Below, in pieces: positions 44,204 through 52,352 of a stretch of 64,000 nucleotides of DNA. Under the pieces are notes generated by a model, which was not told where the DNA came from, did no database searches, and saw only the letters and a program-made list of their open reading frames with translations. The stretch lies in assembly GCA_024698705.1 (NCBI GenBank), contig JAILQX010000051.1, forward strand, positions 1 through 64,000. Reading direction: 5' to 3'. The position numbers and the translations under genes were made by a program. The stretch comes from Lachnospiraceae bacterium. GTDB lineage: Bacteria; Bacillota; Clostridia; Lachnospirales; Lachnospiraceae. The first letter of the stretch is position 1; every line of letters begins with the position of its first letter.

Positions 44204-45082
44204 ATGGAAAAGCAGACACAATGGAATGATCAGAAACTGGGAATAATATACATAACCGCATCGGCGTTCTGTTTTGCGCTTATGAATCTCTTCATAAGGC
44301 TGGCAGGTGATGTTCCGACATTGCAGAAATGCTTTTTCAGGAATTTCTTTGCACTTATGATAGCGGTTTTCGCCCTTATCAGGACTAAGACAAGGTTTAA
44401 GATCGGGGAGGGCAATTTCAAATATCTTTTCATACGTTCCTTAAGCGGGGCGCTCGGAATGGTATTGAATTTTTATGCAATAGACCACATGAATATTTCC
44501 GATGCATCCATACTCAACAAGCTGTCGCCTTTTTTTGCCATCGTGTTTTCCATATTTGTGATGAAAGAGGTTGCCGACAGATATGAATGGGCAGCCGTGA
44601 TCGCAGCATTCATAGGTGCATTGTTTGTGGTAAAACCGAGCTTCAATGCGGAGGTCATACCGGCTGTGGCAGGTGTGCTCGGCGGCCTCGGTGCGGGACT
44701 TGCCTATGCTTACGTGAGAAAGCTGGGCAGCAGGGGAGAAAACAGCATGATAATCGTAGCTTTTTTCTCCGGCTTTACAACGTTGTTCCTGCTTCCGAAC
44801 CTTGTTTTGCACTACAGTCCGATGAGCGGGATACAGTGGATGTTTCTGGTACTGACAGGAATGGCTGCGGCAGGCGGACAGATATTTATAACCAATGCCT
44901 ACACGAAAGCGCCCGCCAAAGAGATATCCGTATTTGATTATTCGATAGTCATATTTACGGCTGTCTTCGGTTTTATGTTCCTGGATCAGATACCGGACAT
45001 ATTCAGTTTCATCGGATACGTGATCATAATCGGGACCGCCATCATAAAATGGCATTATGCAAGAAAGATATCAGAGGTCTGA
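44204..45082 (+). CDS. EamA (DMT) family transporter
   Basis: 292 residues from the ATG at 44204; an upstream in-frame GTG at 44171 is possible. About ten membrane helices in two EamA repeats, the first ending near NAEVIPAVAGVLGGLGAGLAYAY. The motif FALMNLFIRLAGDVPTLQKCFFRNFFALMIAVF in helix 1-2 and ASILNKLSPFFAIVFSIFVMKE in helix 4 are typical. Drug/metabolite exporters or importers; substrate not deducible. Confidence 0.88.
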   Translation: MEKQTQWNDQKLGIIYITASAFCFALMNLFIRLAGDVPTLQKCFFRNFFALMIAVFALIRTKTRFKIGEGNFKYLFIRSLSGALGMVLNFYAIDHMNISDASILNKLSPFFAIVFSIFVMKEVADRYEWAAVIAAFIGALFVVKPSFNAEVIPAVAGVLGGLGAGLAYAYVRKLGSRGENSMIIVAFFSGFTTLFLLPNLVLHYSPMSGIQWMFLVLTGMAAAGGQIFITNAYTKAPAKEISVFDYSIVIFTAVFGFMFLDQIPDIFSFIGYVIIIGTAIIKWHYARKISEV

Positions 45083-45103
45083 AAACCGCGTATTTACGCT
45101 ATT

Positions 45104-45185
45104 GCAACCACCGGTTGACAAATTTCAAAGTAAACTTTATGGTTGGCAACCGACACATCTGGTACATTTGCCTTGTTCGAACAAG
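45104..45185 (+). promoter_or_regulatory. Promoter and palindromes ahead of XRE regulator
   Basis: TTGACA at 45115-45120, 17 bases, TATGGT at 45138-45143. CAACC-ACC-GGTTG (45104-45116) overlaps the -35, GGTTG-G-CAACC (45141-45151) overlaps the -10, and the perfect 14-bp palindrome CTTGTTCGAACAAG lies at 45172-45185. All are candidate operators, probably for the regulator downstream. Confidence 0.6.
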
Positions 45186-45262
45186 ACAGCAAACAGATTT
45201 GTTGGAGCCGGACCGATCTTATAAAGAAAGGAAAATATCTTATGGCTCCGGAAAGGAAAAAT

Positions 45263-46255
45263 ATGATACTTGCAGATAAGATTATAAACGAAAGAAAAAA
45301 ATGCGGATGGTCGCAGGAGGAGCTCGCTGAGAAGCTTGGTGTATCACGTCAGTCGGTTTCCAAATGGGAAGGAGCCCAGTCGGTTCCGGATCTTGGTAAG
45401 ATTCTTTTGATGGCCGATCTGTTCGGAGTTACAACGGATTATCTTCTTAAGGATGAGATCGTTCCCACGTCGGATAATAATGAGCTGAGGGCCGATTCCG
45501 ATTCCGTTCCGCCAAAGACAAAGATATCAATGGAAGAAGCCAATGAGTTTCTCTCACTTAAGAGATGGGCAGCTCCGAGAATGGCAATAGGTGCGGCATT
45601 GTGTGTTATCAGCCCGGTTCCGATTATCTTTCTGGCAGCCCTGAGCGAGGTTGCCCGGTATAACATCTCCGAAAATTTTGCCGGGGGCATGGGGACCATC
45701 CTTCTTTTCGTGATCATCACTATAGCGGTACTTTTGATGACCAATACGGAGCACAGGATAAAGAAATATGCAAACCTTTCGGATAAGGATTTTGAAACGG
45801 AATATGGTGTTACAGGAATGGTAAGGGAAAGGCTGGCGTCATTTGATACAACGAATCACAGAAACATCATGATCGGTATCACCTTAAGCATCCTCGGTGT
45901 TATCCCGATACTGGTTTCGGCATTTCTGGAATTTCCGGACTATGTAACGGTGATGATGGTATGCGTGATGTTTCTTATGATCGCCACAGCAACGATATTG
46001 TTTACCTACACGACAATCATCAGCGGATCCATGAAACTGCTTCTCAACGAAGATGATACAAGCTATGAGAACAGAAAGAAAGAGAAGCGCATGGGTAAGA
46101 TAACCGGTGCATACTGGTGTATAGTCGTTGCTATTTTCCTCGGATACAATTTCGTTACGAAGAATTACGACACATCATGGATCATCTGGCCTGTGGCCGG
46201 AGTGTTGTATGCGGCATTCCGCGGCATCGTGAGTATGTTTTTTAAGGAAGACTGA
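45263..46255 (+). CDS. XRE-type regulator with membrane domain
   Basis: 330 residues from the ATG at 45263 (AAAGGA 6 bases upstream); in-frame starts at 45242 and 45143 exist, but relatives begin MILADKI. N-terminal helix-turn-helix (ADKIINERKKCGWSQEELAEKLGVSRQSVSKWEG, residues 4-40, with the rest of the motif to DYLLKDE). After a linker, four or five membrane helices follow, in a domain I do not recognise. A DNA-binding domain tethered to the membrane suggests a sensor that reads the envelope directly. The palindromes upstream support autoregulation. Confidence 0.85.
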   Translation: MILADKIINERKKCGWSQEELAEKLGVSRQSVSKWEGAQSVPDLGKILLMADLFGVTTDYLLKDEIVPTSDNNELRADSDSVPPKTKISMEEANEFLSLKRWAAPRMAIGAALCVISPVPIIFLAALSEVARYNISENFAGGMGTILLFVIITIAVLLMTNTEHRIKKYANLSDKDFETEYGVTGMVRERLASFDTTNHRNIMIGITLSILGVIPILVSAFLEFPDYVTVMMVCVMFLMIATATILFTYTTIISGSMKLLLNEDDTSYENRKKEKRMGKITGAYWCIVVAIFLGYNFVTKNYDTSWIIWPVAGVLYAAFRGIVSMFFKED

Positions 46256-46338
46256 TACGGTTTTATAAAAACGTTTGTTTCCGGGTACGGGAAATAAGTC
46301 ATTTCATACGTCCCGGAGACAGCGTTTGGGTGAGTTTT

Positions 46339-46959
46339 ATGAAAAGATGTGTTATTGTCGGCGGGGCCGATATAAAAGATGTGGAAAATATAAGATCATA
46401 CCTCAGGGATGATGACTTCTTTATATTCTGTGATTCGGGACTTAAACACATGGAAGGGTTAAATGTGAAGCCGGATCTGATAGTCGGGGATTTTGATTCG
46501 CATGAGAATCCCAACCTGAGTGTTGAGACCATAGTACTGCCATGTGAAAAGGATGATACCGACAGTTTCTTCGCGGCAAAACAGGGGTTAAAGAGAGACT
46601 TTGACGAGTTTCTCCTGATTGGTGTGATAGGTCAGAGGATAGACCACACGCTGGCCAATATTTCGATACTGTTAATGCTTGATAAGGAGAATAAAAAGGC
46701 AAAAGCCGTTGATGATTACAGTGAGCTTGAGATAGCGTCGGATGAGACGGTTTACGTGGAAGATAAGTATGCGTATTTTTCGCTTCTCAATATAACGGGA
46801 ACAGCACGGGATATAACTATAAAGGGAGCAAAGTATCCCCTTGATGACGGTGAGATAAATGTCGATTATCAATATGGCGTGAGCAATGAAGTATTGCCCG
46901 GACAGACGGCTGAGATAACAGTCGGGGAGGGAAAACTTCTTCTGGTTAAGGTCTTCTGA
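46339..46959 (+). CDS. thiN: Thiamine pyrophosphokinase
   Basis: 206 residues from the ATG at 46339; the in-frame GTG at 46330 would add three residues. GGADIKDVENI at the start, DSGLKHMEGLNVKPDLIVGDFDSHENP near 35-60, DDTDSFFAAKQGL near 73, GVIGQRIDHTLANI near 95 are thiamine pyrophosphokinase signatures, and the C-terminal half is the beta-rich thiamine-binding domain. It turns thiamine into thiamine diphosphate using ATP. No TPP riboswitch was found upstream. In many Clostridia this gene lies by a ribosome-maturation GTPase gene; here it stands alone. Confidence 0.92.
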   Translation: MKRCVIVGGADIKDVENIRSYLRDDDFFIFCDSGLKHMEGLNVKPDLIVGDFDSHENPNLSVETIVLPCEKDDTDSFFAAKQGLKRDFDEFLLIGVIGQRIDHTLANISILLMLDKENKKAKAVDDYSELEIASDETVYVEDKYAYFSLLNITGTARDITIKGAKYPLDDGEINVDYQYGVSNEVLPGQTAEITVGEGKLLLVKVF

Positions 46960-47013
46960 CAAACAGATCATACGATGCCCTGAGCGATCCGATATCATAC
47001 CGGAGAGGTCATA

Positions 47014-48399
47014 TCAGATATCCTCGTAGTTCATGCATCCACCGCGACCGTTGTGTTTAACATGATAGAGAGCCTTGTCCGCATGGGCAAAAAGCTCATC
47101 CGTGTATCCGTTTTCGGAAAACGCGATCCCCACACTGAGGGAGATATCATATCCGACGCTGTAATCCTGATCGCGTTTAATATGACGATTGATCTCAGCG
47201 ATCTTGTGACTGACCATATGCCGGTCATTTTCATTGGTATCAAGCATGATGATGATAAATTCATCGCCACCGTATCTTATAACATAATCATTTTCACGGA
47301 AGGATTTTTTGAGAGAAGAGGCAACGAGCATCAGAGCCTGATCACCGGATTCATGTCCGTAGTTATCATTTATTTCCTTGAATTTATCTATGTCAATAAG
47401 AATAAGCGTTATCGAGCCGTGATATTTGACCAGCTCGCGCTTAAGACTGTTAAATGCTGCACGGTTCAGCAGTTTGGTAAGGGCATCGTGTTCTGCTTTG
47501 TAAACTAGCTTATTGTGGTTTCGCAGATTGCGGTCGAACATGTTGTTGTATGTCCTGGCAAGATAGCGGAATTCAAACATGCCGGATTCGGGAAGTTTGC
47601 TCTGGCTTTTTATACACAGGATGTACTCCTTAAGCTGTCTGATAACTGAAAAGTACATTATCATAAACGAGAGCGCGATGATCGAGATCAAAATGACAAC
47701 GCCGACTGTCTGCAGGGAAAGTGCCTTGTTGAGATCTTCGGTGCTTTCTTTCTGTTTGTCGGCGGCCAGCTTCTTTATGTGTTCAGAGGTTTCATTGACC
47801 TGAGCGATTATCATTGATTTGGATTCCGAATATTTTGAACCGAAGACCATATCATTTGCAAGATTTACGGCAGCCAGGCTGTTGAGCGCACTGTCGGTAT
47901 CGCTCAGTTCCACACGGTCAAGTTCCGGAATACCCTCGACCTTAAGATTTTTGGAATTTATGATGAGCTTCATCGCATACATTTCCTGCTCGGCCAGGCT
48001 GTTGGATTCATTGAGAGCCTGAAGCAGTGACATGTAAGCATCATCATCGGGAAATATCTCAGACAGTCCTTTGACTGCTTTCTCACGGTGTCCGCTGTGT
48101 AATTCGTCAAAATATGCGTAGATATAAGCGGTATCCTCGGTGATCACAAATTGGCGTACCTGATTGGTAAGATGATCCGAAGCTTTCTGAAGGGATTCGA
48201 TATTATCTCTGGCCATAACGTAGTCGTTCATGGAATCGATCATTGAATTGTATTTGTTCGATACATTATTGATCGTATAGAGAGCAATGCACGACGCTAT
48301 GATGGAAGCGACGAACATATAAACGAGGACAACGCTAAGCTGGATCCCCTTGACCTGTTCTTCACTTTGTGATTCGAATTTAACTATCTTAAGACCCAT
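47014..48399 (-). CDS. Membrane diguanylate cyclase (GGDEF)
   Basis: 461 residues from the ATG at 48399, which has AAAGGA upstream; a longer start at 48423 has no ribosome site. Membrane helix about 21-43, an all-helical extracellular domain about 45-225 (four-helix-like), a second membrane helix about 230-250, HAMP-like linker, then GGDEF 295-455 with RYGGDEF near 380. The I-site is present (REND). The extracellular helices resemble chemoreceptor-type ligand domains. Divergent from the copper-chaperone-like gene at 48579. Confidence 0.92.
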   Translation of the reverse strand: MGLKIVKFESQSEEQVKGIQLSVVLVYMFVASIIASCIALYTINNVSNKYNSMIDSMNDYVMARDNIESLQKASDHLTNQVRQFVITEDTAYIYAYFDELHSGHREKAVKGLSEIFPDDDAYMSLLQALNESNSLAEQEMYAMKLIINSKNLKVEGIPELDRVELSDTDSALNSLAAVNLANDMVFGSKYSESKSMIIAQVNETSEHIKKLAADKQKESTEDLNKALSLQTVGVVILISIIALSFMIMYFSVIRQLKEYILCIKSQSKLPESGMFEFRYLARTYNNMFDRNLRNHNKLVYKAEHDALTKLLNRAAFNSLKRELVKYHGSITLILIDIDKFKEINDNYGHESGDQALMLVASSLKKSFRENDYVIRYGGDEFIIIMLDTNENDRHMVSHKIAEINRHIKRDQDYSVGYDISLSVGIAFSENGYTDELFAHADKALYHVKHNGRGGCMNYEDI

Positions 48400-48487
48400 G
48401 ACATCCTTTCCGGATTTCGACATGTCGTATTACCGAAATTAACAAAAACATTATAAATCCAAGATCCCTTTATTACCAGTAAAAAGT

Positions 48488-48516
48488 TTGATTTTTTACT
48501 GATTTATCAATATAAT
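48488..48516 (+). promoter_or_regulatory. Promoter for the HMA-to-mnmA gene cluster
   Basis: TTGATT, 17 bases, TATAAT, about 60 bases ahead of the first gene. Confidence 0.65.
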
Positions 48517-48578
48517 CATTTTATCGGATAAAGATATATTTTATTTAACGTACAGATCATTCACAAGGAGGGCATGAA

Positions 48579-48797
48579 ATGGAATACAACGTTAAGATAG
48601 AAGGCATGATGTGCGGTATGTGCGAGGCACATGTCAATGATGCCATAAGAAATAATTTCGATGTTAAAAAGGTAAAATCATCTCATAAGAAAGGACTTAC
48701 GACGATCAAGGCTGCAAGCGACATCGATACCGAAAAGCTAAAGGAAGTAATAAAGAACGAAGGTTACACGGTTCTTGAAGTATCGGTTATGGCATAA
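48579..48797 (+). CDS. Heavy-metal-associated domain protein (CopZ-like)
   Basis: 72 residues, a single HMA domain: GMMCGMCEAHVNDAI carries the MxCxxC metal site near residues 10-16. Such proteins carry Cu(I) to ATPases. No copper ATPase or CsoR gene is near. The AAGGAGG of the next gene overlaps its stop codon, so it is co-transcribed with an aldo/keto reductase. It could take part in sulfur or redox handling instead of copper. Confidence 0.88.
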   Translation: MEYNVKIEGMMCGMCEAHVNDAIRNNFDVKKVKSSHKKGLTTIKAASDIDTEKLKEVIKNEGYTVLEVSVMA

Positions 48798-48807
48798 GGA
48801 GGTATAT

Positions 48808-49695
48808 GTGAACGGATTTGATTCATATTACACTCTCAGCGATGGCTCAAAGTTGCCAAAGATCGGCTTTGGTACCTACAATGAGGAATTTGCGGATAAT
48901 GAAAAGGTGATAAGCACTGCGATAGAAGCAGGCTATCGCTTTTTTGACACGGCTTCGCTCTATGAGACCGAGAGATATCTTGGCAATGCAATAAAAAAGA
49001 GCGGTATCCCGAGAGATGAATTCATAGTCGAGACCAAGCTGTGGATCGACGAGATGGGCTATGACGGGGCAAAAAAAGCCGTGGAAAGATCGCTCAAAAG
49101 ATTACAGACCGACTATATAGACATATACATGATGCACTGGCCCAGACAGACAGGAGAGCTCGATGAGGACTGGAAGACACTGGATATGAAAACATGGAAA
49201 GCCATGGAAGAGATGGTCGACGAGGGTATCGTAAAGAGGCTGGGAGTAAGTAATTTTCTCCCGCATCACCTCGATAATCTTCTTGCGCACTGCCGTATCG
49301 CGCCCGTGGTGGATCAGCTTGAGCTGCATCCGGGTTATTCACAGGAGTGTGCGCTGGCATATCTGAGGGAAAAGAACATACTTCCCATGGCATGGAGTCC
49401 CCTGGGAAGAGGCAGGGAAAATGCAACGGCAGGCAACAGCATACTTGTTAAACTGGCTGAACGATATGGCAGGAGTGTTCAGCAGATCAATCTGCGGTTC
49501 TTGCTTCAGAAGGGAATACTGCCCATACCGAAGGCTTCCTCAAAAGAGCACATGATGAGCAATGCCAATGTATTTGACTTTGAACTGAGCGCAGAGGATG
49601 TAAGCATGCTTTCATGCATGCCGCAGACGGCATGGCTTGAAGAACATCCGGATTTTTATATTCCGGACAGAAAGAGTAATCCCGACAATATCTGA
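48808..49695 (+). CDS. Aldo/keto reductase
   Basis: 295 residues from the GTG at 48808, which is placed 4 bases after AAGGAGG; the upstream frame start at 48775 lies in the preceding gene. Catalytic Asp-Tyr in GYRFFDTASLYETERYLG, Lys in VETKLWID, His in MMHWPRQ, and C-terminal NADPH-binding LPIPKASSKEHMMSNANVF. NAD(P)H-dependent reductase of aldehydes or ketones; the physiological substrate is unknown. TIM-barrel length is near complete. Confidence 0.9.
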   Translation: MNGFDSYYTLSDGSKLPKIGFGTYNEEFADNEKVISTAIEAGYRFFDTASLYETERYLGNAIKKSGIPRDEFIVETKLWIDEMGYDGAKKAVERSLKRLQTDYIDIYMMHWPRQTGELDEDWKTLDMKTWKAMEEMVDEGIVKRLGVSNFLPHHLDNLLAHCRIAPVVDQLELHPGYSQECALAYLREKNILPMAWSPLGRGRENATAGNSILVKLAERYGRSVQQINLRFLLQKGILPIPKASSKEHMMSNANVFDFELSAEDVSMLSCMPQTAWLEEHPDFYIPDRKSNPDNI

Positions 49696-49705
49696 GGACA
49701 ATAAA

Positions 49706-50845
49706 TTGATTTATCTGGATCATGCAGCTACGACAAAGCCACGTAAAGAGGTTGTGGAAGCCATGCTTCCTTATCTCGGGGAGAAGTATTACAATCCGTC
49801 GGCATATTATCGGGTCGCGAACAATGTAAAAAACGATATGGAAACCGCAAGAGCGCGGATAGCACTGTGCCTTCAGGTTCAGGCCGGGAGTATTTATTTT
49901 ACCGGAGGCGGTACGGAGTCCGATAACTGGGCGATACGCGCAGCGATTGCCGGTGCAGGGATAAAAGGTTCCGGGGGCAAAAAGGGAAAGCATATCATTT
50001 CCACGCGCATAGAGCATCCTGCGGTAAGCAATACCCTGAGGTATCTTGAAGAGAACGGTTGTGAGGTAACGAGGCTCGGAACCGACAGATACGGAATGAT
50101 CTCAGTGGATGAACTGGCAGATGCGATCAGGGAGAATACGGTACTGATATCTGTCATGCATGCGAACAACGAGATAGGAACGATCGAACCTATCGAAGAG
50201 ATCGGAAGGATCGCACATGAGAGAGGCGTGCTTTTTCATACGGATGCCGTACAGAGTTTCGGTCACATACCGATAGACATGAGCAGCATAGATCTGCTGT
50301 CGGCAAGTTCGCACAAGATATACGGACCCAAAGGTGTCGGGCTGCTTTACATCAATCCGAAGATCAGGCTGGGACGCATGATGTTCGGCGGAAATCAGGA
50401 AATGGGTCGCAGACCCGGAACCGAAAATGTAGCGGGTATCATGGGATTTGCAAAAGCTGCGGAACTGATATTTGATGAAACAGACAATTTGGCAGAACAT
50501 GATAACAGCCTCAGGGAAAGATTGAAAAGAGAACTGAGTGAAGCGATTCCCGGAGTGAGGTTCTCAGGTCATCCGGACAGACATCTGCCGGGGATCTTAA
50601 GCGTGACATTTGAACATATGAGTAATGAGGTGATCCTCATAGGACTCGACAGAGAGGAAATCCTGGCTTCGGCCGGAAGCGCATGTTCAACAGGGGCCAT
50701 GGAGCCTTCAAAGGTACTCAAGGCCTGCGGGGCGAGCGATGAGGAGGCTCACGGTACGATAAGGTTCAGTATCGGAAGAGAGAATACCGAAGAGGATATA
50801 GACGAGACGGTCAGAGTGCTTAAGAAGATCGTAAACAGGAGTTGA
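49706..50845 (+). CDS. Cysteine desulfurase (NifS/IscS family)
   Basis: 379 residues from the TTG at 49706 (GAGGA 7 bases upstream), reading MIYLDHAATTKPRKEV; the frame continues upstream to 49637 but into the reductase gene. PLP-binding Lys in SASSHKIYGPKGVG near 199, catalytic Cys in GSACSTGAMEPS near 322, and HTDAVQSFGH near 177. It takes sulfur from cysteine for transfer as persulfide. The mnmA gene starts only 4 bases after its stop, so it most likely feeds tRNA thiolation. Confidence 0.93.
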   Translation: MIYLDHAATTKPRKEVVEAMLPYLGEKYYNPSAYYRVANNVKNDMETARARIALCLQVQAGSIYFTGGGTESDNWAIRAAIAGAGIKGSGGKKGKHIISTRIEHPAVSNTLRYLEENGCEVTRLGTDRYGMISVDELADAIRENTVLISVMHANNEIGTIEPIEEIGRIAHERGVLFHTDAVQSFGHIPIDMSSIDLLSASSHKIYGPKGVGLLYINPKIRLGRMMFGGNQEMGRRPGTENVAGIMGFAKAAELIFDETDNLAEHDNSLRERLKRELSEAIPGVRFSGHPDRHLPGILSVTFEHMSNEVILIGLDREEILASAGSACSTGAMEPSKVLKACGASDEEAHGTIRFSIGRENTEEDIDETVRVLKKIVNRS

Positions 50846-50848
50846 CAT

Positions 50849-51919
50849 TTGAAAAAAGTAGTTGTGGGCATGTCCGGAGGAGTTGATTCTTCCGTATGTG
50901 CCTATCTTTTGAAAAAACAGGGATATGATGTCATAGGTGTGACCATGCAGATATGGCAGCCTGATGACAGCATCGCAGAACGTGAAGGCAGCTGCTGTGG
51001 TATTTCGGCAGTAACGGATGCAAGGAGAGTTGCGGGACAACTGGATATACCTTACTATGTTATGAATTTCAGGGAGGAATTCAAAAAGTATGTCACGGAT
51101 CCCTTTATAGAAGAATACATGCGCGGAAGAACTCCCAACCCGTGTATAGTATGCAACAGATATCTCAAGTGGGGAGAATTGCTAAAAAGAAGCAGGGAAC
51201 TCGGCGCGGATTATATCGCAACAGGACATTACGCTCAGATCCTGCAGCTTGATAACGGAAGGTATACCATCAAAAAGTCCGAATCCGACACCAAGGATCA
51301 GACCTATGTACTCTATAATCTCACGCAGGATCAGCTTGCACATACACTCATGCCTGTGGGAAGTTATGAGAAGACTGAGATCAGGAGGATAGCGCAAGAG
51401 GCAGGATTGTCCGTTGCACATAAGAAGGACAGCCAAGACATTTGCTTTGTAAATGACGGTAACTATGCCGATTTTATCAGGACCAATACAGGAAGCAGCG
51501 GCACAGAGGGTAATTTTGTAACTGCTGACGGAGAGATCATAAAGAGGCACGAGGGTACGGTCAATTACACGATCGGTCAGAGAAAGGGCCTCGGCATAGC
51601 GCTCGGTCATCCCGTATATGTCAACGATATAAATGTTGAGACAGGCGATGTCTGTGTCGGAGAAGAGGACGTACTCTTTAAGACCACGCTCACGGCGGAC
51701 AGCATAAGCCACATGGGTGCGGAAAGATTTGATGAGAATGAGCGGTACACAGCCAAGATCAGATATTCGCAGAACAGTGTACCCTGTCATGTAAGATACA
51801 CAGATGACGACAGGATAGAGGTGGAGTTTGAGCGACCTGTGAGAGCCGCGACACCGGGTCAGGCCGTTGTCATTTACAAGGACGACTGGATCGCAGGTGG
51901 CGGAACCATATGCAGGTGA
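50849..51919 (+). CDS. mnmA: tRNA-specific 2-thiouridylase MnmA
   Basis: 356 residues, TTG start at 50849 with AGGAG upstream. PP-loop GMSGGVDSSV at residues 7-16, catalytic Cys in NPCIVCNRYLKWG near 93, second Cys in DSQDICFVNDGNYADF near 195, and TIGQRKGLGIA near 236. It thiolates U34 of tRNA-Lys, Glu and Gln using sulfur relayed from a desulfurase. The desulfurase gene directly upstream is its likely donor. Confidence 0.95.
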   Translation: MKKVVVGMSGGVDSSVCAYLLKKQGYDVIGVTMQIWQPDDSIAEREGSCCGISAVTDARRVAGQLDIPYYVMNFREEFKKYVTDPFIEEYMRGRTPNPCIVCNRYLKWGELLKRSRELGADYIATGHYAQILQLDNGRYTIKKSESDTKDQTYVLYNLTQDQLAHTLMPVGSYEKTEIRRIAQEAGLSVAHKKDSQDICFVNDGNYADFIRTNTGSSGTEGNFVTADGEIIKRHEGTVNYTIGQRKGLGIALGHPVYVNDINVETGDVCVGEEDVLFKTTLTADSISHMGAERFDENERYTAKIRYSQNSVPCHVRYTDDDRIEVEFERPVRAATPGQAVVIYKDDWIAGGGTICR

Positions 51920-51975
51920 GATCCCGGGTCCGGATACATAAGTTAAAAATATATACAAAATTTTTTAAAAAATTG

Positions 51976-52004
51976 TTGACAGCGATTTTAAATCGTATTA
52001 TTCT
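51976..52004 (+). promoter_or_regulatory. Promoter of the trp operon
   Basis: TTGACA at 51976-51981, 17 bases, TATTCT at 51999-52004; strong match ahead of the T-box leader. Confidence 0.85.
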
Positions 52005-52015
52005 AACTTCAACTT

Positions 52016-52296
52016 AATAAAATAAACCGTTGACGAAGAGGAGTAACTTAGGATACTTGCTTTCAAGAGAGTACGGGGTGGTGGGATCCGTACAGTAAAG
52101 GCTTAAGCGAATGGACTTCGGAGGGCATGGTGGAAAGCATTCGTGTGAGTATATCATGACGAGAGGCATACGTTAGTTGCCGAGGATATGTTGGTATCTT
52201 GCTAAGCGCATAGAGCGATCTATGAAACAGGGTGGCACCGCGGATTTTGTATATTCGTCCCTGACAGTATTTTTATACTGTCAGGGATTTTTTATT
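52016..52296 (+). promoter_or_regulatory. Tryptophan T-box leader
   Basis: The T-box AGGGTGGCACCGCG is at 52229-52242. In Stem I, CGAAG near 52034 pairs with CTTCG at 52116-52120; AGGAGTAA just after the 5' arm is the loop-E side, and TGG at 52112-52114 followed by A sits where the specifier codon belongs. UGG is the tryptophan codon, matching the operon downstream. The terminator is CCCTGACAGTA-TTTT-TACTGTCAGGG then TTTTTT at about 52259-52292. Uncharged tRNA-Trp would bind and prevent termination. Confidence 0.93.
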
Positions 52297-52352
52297 TCCC
52301 GAGGAGCTTGGCTTACAAATACTGAAAATGGTATATTCCGGGAGGTTACGAA

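Noticed and set aside
46256-46338. Search for a TPP riboswitch ahead of thiN
   Set aside because: No CUGAGA or ACCUGAU-type motif, and only 83 bases are available.
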